From Trichobilharzia regenti (taxonomy: Eukaryota > Platyhelminthes > Trematoda > Strigeidida > Schistosomatidae): DNA of 64,000 nucleotides. The first letter of the stretch is position 1, and every line of letters begins with the position of its first letter. Below are positions 43,601 to 56,045 of this stretch, piece after piece. The stretch covers positions 73,541,168 to 73,605,167 of the forward strand of contig OX235270.1 in assembly GCA_944472135.2 (NCBI GenBank). The letters are read 5' to 3'. The notes beneath the pieces were generated by a model. The model was given only the letters and a program-made list of their open reading frames with translations. It was not told the origin of the DNA and did no database searches. A program made the translations under genes and the position numbers.

Positions 43601-44095
43601 GCGTATATTAGACAGCTGCTTCCTCGCTTGTGCTCTCTGTCATTCCTGTGGATGTTATAAGTATCAATTATCAGGTTTTTGTCAGGTTTATCAGTAGTAA
43701 GCGAGGTTTCAGTTACCAGAATCAGTGTTAGCTGCTGCATGTATACCAAGCTTCGAAAGGAAGTTATTTTGTTAAGCAGAGATCGAGTATTTAAAGCATA
43801 ATTTTCAGAAAACCAGAGTTGTTGAGATAGTTAGTAGGTTTTCTTGTTACTATCCCTAACTCTTGGTTGCCTATGTTATGTTCGGAGCGATCCTCATATG
43901 AGACATTGTCAGCGTGTTTACTATTCCTTGAACAAATTGTGCTGCGAGAGGGGCCATTGTTTGCTGCAACCGAAAGTAATCCTGTTGCATATAATGGTTT
44001 CTGGCCTCATTACGTGGGTATCTATGATCATTTCTCTGCATAAAATAGTCTGTTTCACTGTTCACATTGTAATTTACAGGGCCTTAGTAACCTGT
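43601..44095 (-). pseudogene. CR1-like ORF1 end and endonuclease start (array unit 1)
   Basis: Mirror of 16533-17024 with the same MNSETDYFMQRNDH ORF (43871-44065 minus) and the same stop. Between LTRs and non-functional. Similarity to the left copy ends at CAGGGCCTTAGTAACC (about 44095). Confidence 0.8.
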
Positions 44096-44386
44096 TTACA
44101 TTTACATTTAGCTCACAACTAAACTCGCTCACTGATTCACAGTTCACCTTTGTATGCACTTCTTGCAAACGTGTAAAACACAACCTTGTTTGTCTCGCAG
44201 CTTGTAACCTATCTGTTGTGGATGTCACACAAAAGATGCCACACTCATTAGGTTTCTATGGATTACTGGACACCACAAAACTTTCTCGATATCCACCTCT
44301 CTGAGACCGAATCATCATCAATGATTCCGTTTCGCTCTCTAATTTCCCTATTCCACGGGTGGGTTGCACTATGATAGCCAACCTGC
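44096..44386 (-). pseudogene. Old, diverged gag fragment (array unit 1)
   Basis: Minus strand gives QRGGYRES, SSNP, KPNECG, STTDRLQAARQTRLCFTRLQEVHTKVNC (knuckle again with Arg) and SVSEFSCELNVN. More diverged than copies A-I. Its continuation lies at 56046-56510, on the other side of the array. Confidence 0.75.
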
Positions 44387-44743
44387 TGTCAATGCTGTTG
44401 AAGATTGAACGATCAATTCTTGGTTGTTTGCTCAAACCAACTTCCCCATGTTTCGCGGAGGCATCAATACGACAGTCATCGTCTCATCGGTCGCTGTTCA
44501 GAAAGAAGTCAGGAGAAAACCGTCAGAAGTAATACTGTGATTTATTATTGTAATATTTGTCCACAGACATTAGTTGTAACAGTTTTTATATGTTGGTGTA
44601 ACAATAAAGAAATCTCGAGTGGCCAATCGGTCTTTTGGTTTTTCGTCCGTTAATACTAAGCGTTTCTGAAAACCTGCAAGGGATAGCGTGGGCCCGAGCG
44701 TAGCAAGAGCTGGGCATTAACGGTTTATGAGACGTGATTGACA
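44387..44743 (+). repeat. 5' LTR of element G
   Basis: 357 bp. Variants CAACTTCCCCATGTTTCGC and GGATAGCGTGGG distinguish this LTR type (also 48941-49297). Confidence 0.85.
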
Positions 44744-44887
44744 GTTTCTTACGATAGAAACAGATCTGGAGGATTCAAACAGTTGGTGAAAGTTTGGATA
44801 GTCACCGTTCATCTTTCCTGGTGCCGGTCAAGTCCTCTTTGAACAAGCTATATCTGGAACTTTTTTGGAATTGGGTCAAGTTCAACA

Positions 44888-46844
44888 ATGCCTGGGTCAA
44901 AGAAGGGACAGAGTGTCTTGGATGCAACCAGGAAAGTAAGTCATGGTGACTTGTCTGTTTATTGTAACGATGTGTCTGATGTTAAGCATGATATGGTTGA
45001 TGTTACTGTTTCGCCGTTCAGAGATAATAGGAACATCAAACTCCCTAAATTTGAACCACGGTGTTCTGATGGAAACCCGGCTGATTATTTACAATTTGTA
45101 AAGGAGTTTGAGATCATGTTGAGTAGTTTTGTATTAACTGATGAAATGAAGTTAATGTATTTGATGAGATATTGCACTGGAGATGCTGCAAGAGCTATAC
45201 AGTGCTGTAAGTTTATGAAGCCAAAAGAGGGCTACGATGAGGCTATGAGCATATTACGTCAAAGGTTTGGAAGACCTTCGATGATTGCAGGGAAATTATT
45301 CGAGGCTGTTAAGGGTAGTGGTGGTCAACTACAGGATGACTCCCAGGCACTCACTGAGTTTTTGGATAATTTGCTGATTTACAAGAATGGAATGATTTCG
45401 ATGAATCGCACGAGTGACCTCAACTCGAGTTTTATACTAGAAGTAATAGCAAGACGCCTACCTACTCGACTGCAAAGGAAGTGGGTGAAGATGAGCTCCC
45501 GTATGGAGGATCAGGGTATCGAGCCAAAGTTTGATGATATCCTGAAACTGGTAAATACTAGTGTCAATCAATCTATGAGCAAGTTCGCCAGTCTATTACA
45601 TCTCACCCCTAGAATAGAGCAGTCTGAGAGCAAAATGCAATCATTGATGACGAATAGGCCTCAGAGAGGTGGATATCGAGAAGGCTCCATGATGTCTAGT
45701 AATGCGTATAGACCTAATGAGTGTAACAGTTTTCGTAGTACATCCTCAACAGATAAGTTACAAGATACAAGACAAACACGGTTTTGTTTTACACGTTTTC
45801 AAGAGGTGCATACAAAGGTGAACTGTGAATCAGTGAGCAAGTTCAGTGATAAGCTAAATGTAAACTCCAGGCCTGACTCCGGATTGTGTGACGATAACGG
45901 TGTGGTCAAGAAGTCTGTAGTTGCAACTGGTAAGCCATTGTTGAATAGAGTGTCACAGAATAGAGATGCTGCTTCAGAGTGCAGTTCTGACTCCACAAGT
46001 TTACAAGGTATAACTAGTCAGAGTGAAGATATAAAACCTTTATTGATTTGTGAGGAGGAACCAAAATTGTCTACTTCTGTTATTAAAGAGTTTGAAAATG
46101 ATGAACTTGACGGTAAATTGAATATTTGTGATAATGATCATGATAGTGCAGATTTGTCTTTGGTTGATCATGATGAAATGGGGAGGAATGCCTACTACTG
46201 CTAAGTTGAATAAAGGTTCTGTACAACTACAACGTGAAGTAGAATTGGATGCAGGTGCAGTTGCAGAAGGCATACATACTTGTGAGACCGTCAGTGTGAT
46301 TGATCAGCGTGTAGCCCACCTATCATCAGATGCTATTGCTAAACCTGAGCTGATAGTGAAAGACAGCAGTGGTGGTGGTCTTGCAGGTAGACAAATTTCT
46401 GAAAGTCGAGCAACAACAGCTTATGATCCACCGCTAACTTCATCAACTGATATCAATCAGTCGTCGTTGGTGCTGTCATCCACAATGAAACAGACGCCCA
46501 TCAACTCAAGTATCTTGTGCAGTGACTATGATGGTATTGGTGCGTTTGAAAAGACGAAAGATAGTGCTCAGTTTAGTGAGGATAAGCCAAGTGTAAACGA
46601 GAGAGTATTTGTTAAATTGACTTGCACGAATAAAGGCATTTCTAGTTTCAAGTTACTATTTGAACGCTATTATCTTTGGTGTAAATTACTCTGTTTCTAC
46701 ACTTGGTTGACCAGATACGTCGTGTGTTTGTTCGTCATCTATATTCTACGATACAATGACATGGGGGTGTTACCATTCAAAGTTGAGGATTTAGATGATA
46801 GAAGGAAGTCAGCAAATGAATTCTGCAACGATTTTCCAACCTAG
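44888..46844 (+). pseudogene. Gag-like ORF of element G (shared frameshift)
   Basis: 438-codon first frame from MPGSKKGQ, then the extra-G frameshift at GRNAYYC (about 46190), then the C-terminal frame to 46844. Domain order as in D and F. Small differences from H include RTSDL for RMSDL. The hydrophobic tail has LFERYYLW for LFECYYLW, shared with H. Confidence 0.8.
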
Positions 46845-47795
46845 AGCGTCAACCTGAGAAGGGTTGTAGGCATACTGCTGTGAGTCGTGTTATTCTTCAA
46901 TTGTAGTGCATCGAAGCACCGTCCATCCCACTTGGGGTGTTATATTGTACATATGTTCATGTTGTATATACTGAATTGATATCATCTGTCATCTAGCTGT
47001 TGGTAATTCTGTTTGTGTCCGGACATTCCACAAATTACAATCGTCATCCTGAGAAGGGTTGTAGGCGTACTGGTGTAAGTCCTGCAATTCTTCAAAGGAA
47101 TTCCATCAAGACATGTTTGGCGATGTTGTTTGTACTATTTGTATATACGTGTGGTGTGTCATATCAATTGGTGTTTTTTGATTCATTGTGTTTACTTGTT
47201 GTTTTCGTATCTTGTTGTTATTGCGTAATTTTGTTAAAATTTTCGTCGTGATTACTTCTGAAGTTGTTTCGAGTCTTCTACATCCATGAATGAATTGATT
47301 GATGTTAAGGACAGCAGATGGGGCGTATACGCCGGGGAGGCTAGGCTATTGCTGAGAATGAAATGCACACGGAGATAATTGTTAGCTGCGGTCCGACACG
47401 CCGGGGAGAAAGAGTGTAAACGACTGAGGCTCTCATGCGTCATCGCTACTAGAACTGAGGCAGAATGAGTGACAAGCGATTGCATTGGTAATTGGTAGTG
47501 AGTAGATAAGAGGATGTGCGTAGAGTATCATGAGTTGGTGCTATGGTCACGTTGCATTCTGCAAGAGTCATTCTAGCAAGTGGCGATTGTGTTGCAAGAG
47601 GATGCCTTTAACTGGAAGGCGTAGGTCGTCATCGATGTGTGAGATTGTGCTGTGGGTATTCCTGTGGTGTGTTGGCTTTTCTGTTTGTTTTCCATTTCAG
47701 CTCTGTCCGAGTGACCCAGGTTCTCGCAATGGCATCCAAGTCAACGTGTATTGGTCGTGATGGAAAAAAGGGATGGATCCGCTTTTACCGGGGAG

Positions 47796-48154
47796 TGTCA
47801 ATGGAGTTGAAGATTGAACGATCAATTCTTGGTTGTTTGCTCAAAACCAACTTCCCCAATTTTCGCGGAGGCATCAATACGACAGTCATCGTCTCATCGG
47901 TCGCTGTTCAGAAAGAAGTCAGGAGAAAACCGTCAGAAGTAATATTGTGATTTATTATTGTAATATTTGTCCACAGACCTTAGTTGTAACAGTGTTTATA
48001 TGTTGGTGTTACAATAAAGAATCCTCGAGTCGCCAATTGGTGTTTTGGTTTTTTCGTCCGTTATTACTAAGCGTTTCTGAGAAACTTCAAGGAACAGCGT
48101 GAGCCCGAGTGCAGCAAGAGCTGGGCATTGACGGTTTATGTGTCGTGGCTGACA
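47796..48154 (+). repeat. 3' LTR of element G (start of array unit 2)
   Basis: Same as 43242-43600, shifted by 4554 bp. Confidence 0.9.
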
Positions 48155-48940
48155 GCGTATATTAGACAGCTGCTTCCTCGCTTGTGCTCTCTGTCATTCC
48201 TGTGGATGTTATAAGTATCAATTATCAGGTTTTTGTCAGGTTTATCAGTAGTAAGCGAGGTTTCAGTTACCAGAATCAGTGTTAGCTGCTGCATGTATAC
48301 CAAGCTTCGAAAGGAAGTTATTTTGTTAAGCAGAGATCGAGTATTTAAAGCATAATTTTCAGAAAACTAGAGTTGTTGAGATAGTTAGTAGGTTTTCTTG
48401 TTACTATCCCTAACTCTTGGTTGCCTATGTTATGTTCGGAGCGATCCTCATATGAGACATTGTCAGCGTGTTTACTATTCCTTGAACAAATTGTGCTGCG
48501 AGAGGGGCCATTGTTTGCTGCAACCGAAAGTAATCCTGTTGCATATAATGGTTTCTGGCCTCATTACGTGGGTATCTATGATCATTTCTCTGCATAAAAT
48601 AGTCTGTTTCACTGTTCACATTGTAATTTACAGGGCCTTAGTAACCTGTTTACATTTACATTTAGCTCACAACTAAACTCGCTCACTGATTCACAGTTCA
48701 CCTTTGTATGCACTTCTTGCAAACGTGTAAAACACAACCTTGTTTGTCTCGCAGCTTGTAACCTATCTGTTGTGGATGTCACACAAAAGATGCCACACTC
48801 ATTAGGTTTCTATGGATTACTGGACACCACAAAACTTTCTCGATATCCACCTCTCTGAGACCGAATCATCATCAATGATTCCGTTTCGCTCTCTAATTTC
48901 CCTATTCCACGGGTGGGTTGCACTATGATAGCCAACCTGC
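48155..48940 (-). pseudogene. CR1-like fragment and old gag fragment (array unit 2)
   Basis: Copy of 43601-44386 at +4554, with the ORF 48425-48619 (minus) identical to 43871-44065. The rare differences include CTAGAG for CCAGAG near 48368. Confidence 0.85.
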
Positions 48941-49297
48941 TGTCAATGCTGTTGAAGATTGAACGATCAATTCTTGGTTGTTTGCTCAAACCAACTTCCC
49001 CATGTTTCGCGGAGGCATCAATACGACAGTCATCGTCTCATCGGTCGCTGTTCAGAAAGAAGTCAGGAGAAAACCGTCAGAAGTAATACTGTGATTTATT
49101 ATTGTAATATTTGTCCACAGACATTAGTTGTAACAGCTTTTATATGTTGGTGTAACAATAAAGAAATCTCGAGTGGCCAATCGGTCTTTTGGTTTTTCGT
49201 CCGTTAATACTAAGCGTTTCTGAAAACCTGCAAGGGATAGCGTGGGCCCGAGCGTAGCAAGAGCTGGGCATTAACGGTTTATGAGACGTGATTGACA
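48941..49297 (+). repeat. 5' LTR of element H
   Basis: Copy of 44387-44743 at +4554. Confidence 0.9.
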
Positions 49298-49441
49298 GTT
49301 TCTTACGATAGAAACAGATCTGGAGGATTCAAACAGTTGGTGAAAGTTTGGATAGTCACCGTTCATCTTTCCTGGTGCCGGTCAAGTCCTCTTTGAACAA
49401 GCTATATCTGGAACATTTTTGGAATTGGGTCAAGTTCAACA

Positions 49442-51398
49442 ATGCCTGGGTCAAAGAAGGGACAGAGTGTCTTGGATGCAACCAGGAAAGTAAGTCATGG
49501 TGACTTGTCTGTTTATTGTAACGATGTGTCTGATGTTAAGCATGATATGGTTGATGTTACTGTTTCGCCGTTCAGGGATAATAGGAACATCAAACTCCCT
49601 AAATTTGAACCACGGTGTTCTGATGGAAACCCGGCTGATTATTTACAATTTGTAAAGGAGTTTGAGATCATGTTGAGTAGTTTTGTATTAACTGATGAAA
49701 TGAAGTTAATGTATTTGATGAGATATTGCACTGGAGATGCTGCAAGAGCTATACAGTGTTGTAAGTTTATGAAGCCAAAAGAGGGCTACGATGAGGCTAT
49801 GAGCATATTACGTCAAAGGTTTGGAAGACCTTCGATGATTGCAGGGAAATTATTCGAGGCTGTTAAGGGTAGTGGTGGTCAACTACAGGATGACTCCCAG
49901 GCACTCACTGAGTTTTTGGATAATTTGCTGATTTACAAGAATGGAATGATTTCGATGAATCGCATGAGTGACCTCAACTCGAGTTTTATACTAGAAGTAA
50001 TAGCAAGACGCCTACCTACTCGACTGCAAAGGAAGTGGGTGAAGATGAGCTCCCGTATGGAGGATCAGGGTATCGAGCCAAAGTTTGATGATATCCTGAA
50101 ACTGGTAAATACTAGTGTCAATCAATCTATGAGCAAGTTCGCCAGTCTATTACATCTCACCCCTAGAATAGAGCAGTCTGAGAGCAAAATGCAATCATTG
50201 ATGACGAATAGGCCTCAGAGAGGTGGATATCGAGAAGGCTCCATGATGTCTAGTAATGCATATAGACCTAATGAGTGTAACAGTTTTCGTAGTACATCCT
50301 CAACAGATAAGTTACAAGATACAAGACAAACACGGTTTTGTTTTACACGTTTTCAAGAGGTGCATACAAAGGTGAACTGTGAATCAGTGAGCAAGTTCAG
50401 TGATAAGCTAAATGTAAACTCCAGGCCTGACTCCGGATTGTGTGACGATAACGGTGTGGTCAAGAAGTCTGTAGTTGCAACTGGTAAGCCATTGTTGAAT
50501 AGAGTGTCACAGAATAGAGATGCTGCTTCAGAGTGCAGTTCTGACTCCACAAGTTTACAAGGTATAACTAGTCAGAGTGAAGATATAAAACCTTTATTGA
50601 TTTGTGAGGAGGAACCAAAATTGTCTACTTCTGTTATTAAAGAGTTTGAAAATGATGAACTTGACGGTAAATTGAATATTTGTGGTAATGATCATGATAG
50701 TGCAGATTTGTCTTTGGTTGATCATGATGAAATGGGGAGGAATGCCTACTACTGCTAAGTTGAATAAAGGTTCTGTACAACTACAACGTGAAGTAGAATT
50801 GGATGCAGGTGCAGTTGCAGAAGGCATACATACTTGTGAGACCGTCAGTGTGATTGATCAGCGTGTAGCCCACCTATCATCAGATGCTATTGCTAAACCT
50901 GAGCTGATAGTGAAAGACAGCAGTGGTGGTGGTCTTGCAGGTAGACAAATTTCTGAAAGTCGAGCAACAACAGCTTATGATCCACCGCTAACTTCATCAA
51001 CTGGTATCAATCAGTCGTCGTTGGTGCTGTCATCCACAATGAAACAGACGCCCATCAACTCAAGTATCTTGTGCAGTGACTATGATGGTATTGGTGCGTT
51101 TGAAAAGACGAAAGATAGTGCTCAGTTTAGTGAGGATAAGCCAAGTGTAAACGAGAGAGTATTTGTTAAATTGACTTGCACGAATAAAGGCATTTCTAGT
51201 TTCAAGTTACTATTTGAACGCTATTATCTTTGGTGTAAATTACTCTGTTTCTACACTTGGTTGACCAGATACGTCGTGTGTTTGTTCGTCATCTATATTC
51301 TACGATACAATGACATGGGGGTGTTACCATTCAAAGTTGAGGATTTAGATGATAGAAGGAAGTCAGCAAATGAATTCTGCAACGATTTTCCAACCTAG
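49442..51398 (+). pseudogene. Gag-like ORF of element H (shared frameshift)
   Basis: 438 codons then the extra-G break at about 50744, C-terminal frame 50682-51398. It combines features of F (NICGNDHD, TGINQSS) and G (GGLAGRQISES, LFERYYLW), which suggests gene conversion within the array. Confidence 0.8.
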
Positions 51399-52349
51399 AG
51401 CGTCAACCTGAGAAGGGTTGTAGGCATACTGCTGTGAGTCGTGTTATTCTTCAATTGTAGTGCATCGAAGCACCGTCCATCCCACTTGGGGTGTTATATT
51501 GTACATATGTTCATGTTGTATATACTGAATTGATATCATCTGTCATCTAGCTGTTGGTAATTCTGTTTGTGTCCGGACATTCCACAAATTACAATCGTCA
51601 TCCTGAGAAGGGTTGTAGGCGTACTGGTGTAAGTCCTGCAATTCTTCAAAGGAATTCCATCAAGACATGTTTGGCGATGTTGTTTGTACTATTTGTATAT
51701 ACGTGTGGTGTGTCATATCAATTGGTGTTTTTTGATTCATTGTGTTTACTTGTTGTTTTCGTACCTTGTTGTTATTGCGTAATTTTGTTAAAATTTTCGT
51801 CGTGATTACTTCTGAAGTTGTTTCGAGTCTTCTACATCCATGAATGAATTGATTGATGTTAAGGACAGCAGATGGGGCGTATACGCCGGGGAGGCTAGGC
51901 TATTGCTGAGAATGAAATGCACACGGAGATAATTGTTAGCTGCGGTCCGACACGCCGGGGAGAAAGAGTGTAAACGACTGAGGCTCTCATGCGTCATCGC
52001 TACTAGAACTGAGGCAGAATGAGTGACAAGCGATTGCATTGGTAATTGGTAGTGAGTAGATAAGAGGATGTGCGTAGAGTATCATGAGTTGGTGCTATGG
52101 TCACGTTGCATTCTGCAAGAGTCATTCTAGCAAGTGGCGATTGTGTTGCAAGAGGATGCCTTTAACTGGAAGGCGTAGGTCGTCATCGATGTGTGAGATT
52201 GTGCTGTGGGTATTCCTGTGGTGTGTTGGCTTTTCTGTTTGTTTTCCATTTCAGCTCTGTCCGAGTGACCCAGGTTCTCGCAATGGCATCCAAGTCAACG
52301 TGTATTGGTCGTGATGGAAAAAAGGGATGGATCCGCTTTTACCGGGGAG

Positions 52350-52671
52350 TGTCAATGGAGTTGAAGATTGAACGATCAATTCTTGGTTGTTTGCTCAAAA
52401 CCAACTTCCCCAATTTTCGCGGAGGCATCAATACGACAGTCATCGTCTCATCGGTCGCTGTTCAGAAAGATGTCAGACGAAAACCACCAGAAACCCTAGT
52501 AAACCCATTATTTTTATATGTTGGTGTAACAATAAAGAAATCTCGAGTGGCCAATCGGTCTTTTGGTTTTTCGTCCGTTAATACTAAGCGTTTCTGAAAA
52601 CCTGCAAGGGATAGCGTGGGCCCGAGCGTAGCAAGAGCTGGGCATTAACGGTTTATGAGACGTGATTGACA
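52350..52671 (+). repeat. Shared LTR between elements H and I
   Basis: 322 bp short form. The middle reads AGACGAAAACCACCAGAAACC in place of the longer AATATTGTGATTTATTATTG-containing segment. The 5' half matches the 47796 type and the 3' half matches the 48941 type. Confidence 0.9.
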
Positions 52672-52815
52672 GTTTCTTACGATAGAAACAGATCTGGAGG
52701 ATTCAAACAGTTGGTGAAAGTTTGGATAGTCACCGTTCATTTTTCCTGGTGCCGGTCAAGTCCTCTTTGAACAAGCTATATCTGGAACTTTTTTGGAATT
52801 GGGTCAAGTTCAACA

Positions 52816-54772
52816 ATGCCTGGGTCAAAGAAGGGACAGAGTGTCTTGGATGCAACCAGGAAAGTAAGTCATGGTGACTTGTCTGTTTATTGTAACGATG
52901 TGTCTGATGTTAAGCATGATATGGTTGATGTTACTGTTTCGCCGTTCAGAGATAATAGGAACATCAAACTCCCTAAATTTGAACCACGGTGTTCTGATGG
53001 AAACCCGGCTGATTATTTACAATTTGTAAAGGAGTTTGAGATCATGTTGAGTAGTTTTGTATTAACTGATGAAATGAAGTTAATGTATTTGATGAGATAT
53101 TGCACTGGAGATGCTGCAAGAGCTATACAGTGTTGTAAGTTTATGAAGCCAAAAGAGGGCTACGATGAGGCTATGAGCATATTACGTCAAAGGTTTGGAA
53201 GACCTTCGATGATTGCAGGGAAATTATTCGAGGCTGTTAAGGGTAGTGGTGGTCAATTACAGGATGACTCCCAGGCACTCACTGAGTTTTTGGATAATTT
53301 GCTGATTTACAAGAATGGAATGATTTCGATGAATCGCATGAGTGACCTCAACTCGAGTTTTATACTAGAAGTAATAGCAAGACGCCTACCTACTCGACTG
53401 CAAAGGAAGTGGGTGAAGATGAGCTCCCGTATGGAGGATCAGGGTATCGAGCCAAAGTTTGATGATATCCTGAAACTGGTAAATACTAGTGTCAATCAAT
53501 CTATGAGCAAGTTCGCCAGTCTATTACATCTCACCCCTAGAATAGAGCAGTCTGAGAGCAAAATGCAATCATTGATGACGAATAGGCCTCAGAGAGGTGG
53601 ATATCGAGAAGGCTCCATGATGTCTAGTAATGCATATAGACCTAGTGAGTGTAACAGGTTTCGTAGTACATCCTCAACAGATAAGTTACAAGATGCAAGA
53701 CAAACACGGTTTTGTTTTACACGTTTTCAAGAGGTGCATACAAAGGTGAACTGTGAATCAGTGAGCAAGTTCAGTGATAAGCTAAATGTAAACTCCAGGC
53801 CTGACTCCGGATTGTGTGACGATAACGGTGTGGTCAAGAAGTCTGTAGTTGCAACTGGTAAGCCATTGTTGAATAGAGTGTCACAGAATAGAGTTACTGC
53901 TTCAGAGTGCAGTTCTGACTCCACAAGTTTACAAGGTATAACTAGTCAGAGTGAAGATATAAAACCTTTATTGATTTGTGAGGAGGAACCAAAATTGTCT
54001 ACTTCTGTTATTAAAGAGTTTGAAAATGATGAACTTGACGGTAAATTGAATATTTGTGGTAATGATCATGATAGTGCAGATTTGTCTTTGGTTGATCATG
54101 ATGAAATGGGGAGGAATGCCTACTACTGCTAAGTTGAATAAAGGTTCTGTACAAATTGAACGTGAAGTAGAAATAAATGCAGATGCAGTTGCAGAAGGCA
54201 TGCATACTTGTGAGACCGTCAGTGTGATTGATCAGCATGTAGCCCACCTATCATCAGATGCTATTGCTAAACCTGAGCTGATAGTGAAAGACAGCAGTGG
54301 TGGTGGTCTTGCAGGTAGACAAATTTCTGAAAGTCGAGCAACAACAGCTTATGATCCACCGCTAACTTCATCAACTGGTATCAATCAGTCGTCGTTGGTG
54401 CTGTCATCCACAATGAAACAGACGCCCATCAACTCAAGTATCTTGTGCAGTGACTATGATGGTATTGGTGCGTTTGAAAAGACGAAAGATAGTGCTCAGT
54501 TTAGTGAGGATAAGCCAAGTGTAAACGAGAGAGTATTTGTTAAATTGACTTGCACGAATAAAGGCATTTCTAGTTTCAAGTTACTATTTGAATGCTATTA
54601 TCTTTGGTGTAAATTACTCTGTTTCTACACTTGGTTGACCAGATACGTCGTGTGTTTGTTCGTCATCTATATTCTACGATACAATGACATGGGGGTGTTA
54701 CCATTCAAAGTTGAGGATTTAGATGATAGAAGGAAGTCAGCAAATGAATTCTGCAACGATTTTCCAACCTAG
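52816..54772 (+). pseudogene. Gag-like ORF of element I (shared frameshift)
   Basis: 438-codon frame, extra-G break at about 54118, C-terminal frame 54056-54772. Its middle (RPSECNRFRSTSSTDKLQDARQ, RVTASE) is E-like and its acidic region (VQIEREVEINADAVAEG) is like copies A and B, whereas F, G and H read VQLQREVELDAGAVAEG. It keeps LFECYYLW. Confidence 0.8.
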
Positions 54773-55723
54773 AGCGTCAACCTGAGAAGGGTTGTAGGCA
54801 TACTGCTGTGAGTCGTGTTATTCTTCAATTGTAGTGCATCGAAGCACCGTCCATCCCACTTGGGGTGTTATATTGTACATATGTTCATGTTGTATATACT
54901 GAATTGATATCATCTGTCATCTAGCTGTTGGTAATTCTGTTTGTGTCCGGACATTCCACAAATTACAATCGTCATCCTGAGAAGGGTTGTAGGCGTACTG
55001 GTGTAAGTCCTGCAATTCTTCAAAGGAATTCCATCAAGACATGTTTGGCGATGTTGTTTGTACTATTTGTATATACGTGTGGTGTGTCATATCAATTGGT
55101 GTTTTTTGATTCATTGTGTTTACTTGTTGTTTTCGTATCTTGTTGTTATTGCGTAATTTTGTTAAAATTTTCGTCGTGATTACTTCTGAAGTTGTTTCGA
55201 GTCTTCTACATCCATGAATGAATTGATTGATGTTAAGGACAGCAGATGGGGCGTATACGCCGGGGAGGCTAGGCTATTGCTGAGAATGAAATGCACACGG
55301 AGATAATTGTTAGCTGCGGTCCGACACGCCGGGGAGAAAGAGTGTAAACGACTGAGGCTCTCATGCGTCATCGCTACTAGAACTGAGGCAGAATGAGTGA
55401 CAAGCGATTGCATTGGTAATTGGTAGTGAGTAGATAAGAGGATGTGCGTAGAGTATCATGAGTTGGTGCTATGGTCACGTTGCATTCTGCAAGAGTCATT
55501 CTAGCAAGTGGCGATTGTGTTGCAAGAGGATGCCTTTAACTGGAAGGCGTAGGTCGTCATCGATGTGTGAGATTGTGCTGTGGGTATTCCTGTGGTGTGT
55601 TGGCTTTTCTGTTTGTTTTCCATTTCAGCTCTGTCCGAGTGACCCAGGTTCTCGCAATGGCATCCAAGTCAACGTGTATTGGTCGTGATGGAAAAAAGGG
55701 ATGGATCCGCTTTTACCGGGGAG

Positions 55724-56045
55724 TGTCAATGGAGTTGAAGATTGAACGATCAATTCTTGGTTGTTTGCTCAAAACCAACTTCCCCAATTTTCGCGGAGGC
55801 ATCAATACGACAGTCATCGTCTCATCGGTCGCTGTTCAGAAAGATGTCAGACGAAAACCACCAGAAACCCTAGTAAACCCATTATTTTTATATGTTGGTG
55901 TAACAATAAAGAAATCTCGAGTGGCCAATCGGTCTTTTGGTTTTTCGTCCGTTAATACTAAGCGTTTCTGAAAACCTGCAAGGAACAGCGTGGGCCCGAG
56001 CGTAGCAAGAGCTGGGCATTAACGGTTTATGAGACGTGATTGACA
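55724..56045 (+). repeat. 3' LTR of element I
   Basis: Copy of 52350-52671 at +3374. It reads CAAGGAACAGCGTG where the latter has CAAGGGATAGCGTG. Confidence 0.9.

Larger units (their letters stand above)
44387..48154 (+). mobile_element. Gag-only LTR element G (array)
   Basis: 5' LTR 44387-44743 (starts TGTCAATGCTGTTG), leader hairpin 44744-44761, gag 44888-46844, 3' region 46845-47795 with two sub-repeat units, 3' LTR 47796-48154. Left flank CCTGC, together with CTTGC at 56046, suggests that the original insertion was between these points. Confidence 0.85.
43242..52349. repeat. Tandem array: two 4554-bp units, followed by a 3374-bp unit to 56045
   Basis: All landmarks of 43242-47795 recur at +4554 in 47796-52349, nearly identical. 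The next unit (52350-55723) repeats at +3374 and lacks 1180 bp, namely one LTR plus the CR1-like and old gag fragments. Each unit starts exactly at an LTR, as expected for unequal crossing-over between LTRs. Confidence 0.9.
48941..52671 (+). mobile_element. Gag-only LTR element H (array)
   Basis: 5' LTR 48941-49297, gag 49442-51398, 3' region 51399-52349, 3' LTR 52350-52671, which also serves as the 5' LTR of element I. Near-identical to G. Confidence 0.85.
52350..56045 (+). mobile_element. Gag-only LTR element I (array)
   Basis: Shares its 5' LTR with H. Gag 52816-54772, 3' region 54773-55723 and 3' LTR 55724-56045. The right flank CTTGC is followed by old gag sequence. Confidence 0.85.

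Noticed and set aside
43242..56045. CRISPR-like or satellite array
   Set aside because: Periods of 3.4-4.6 kb with LTR borders and coding remnants, in a eukaryotic setting, are tandem retroelements.
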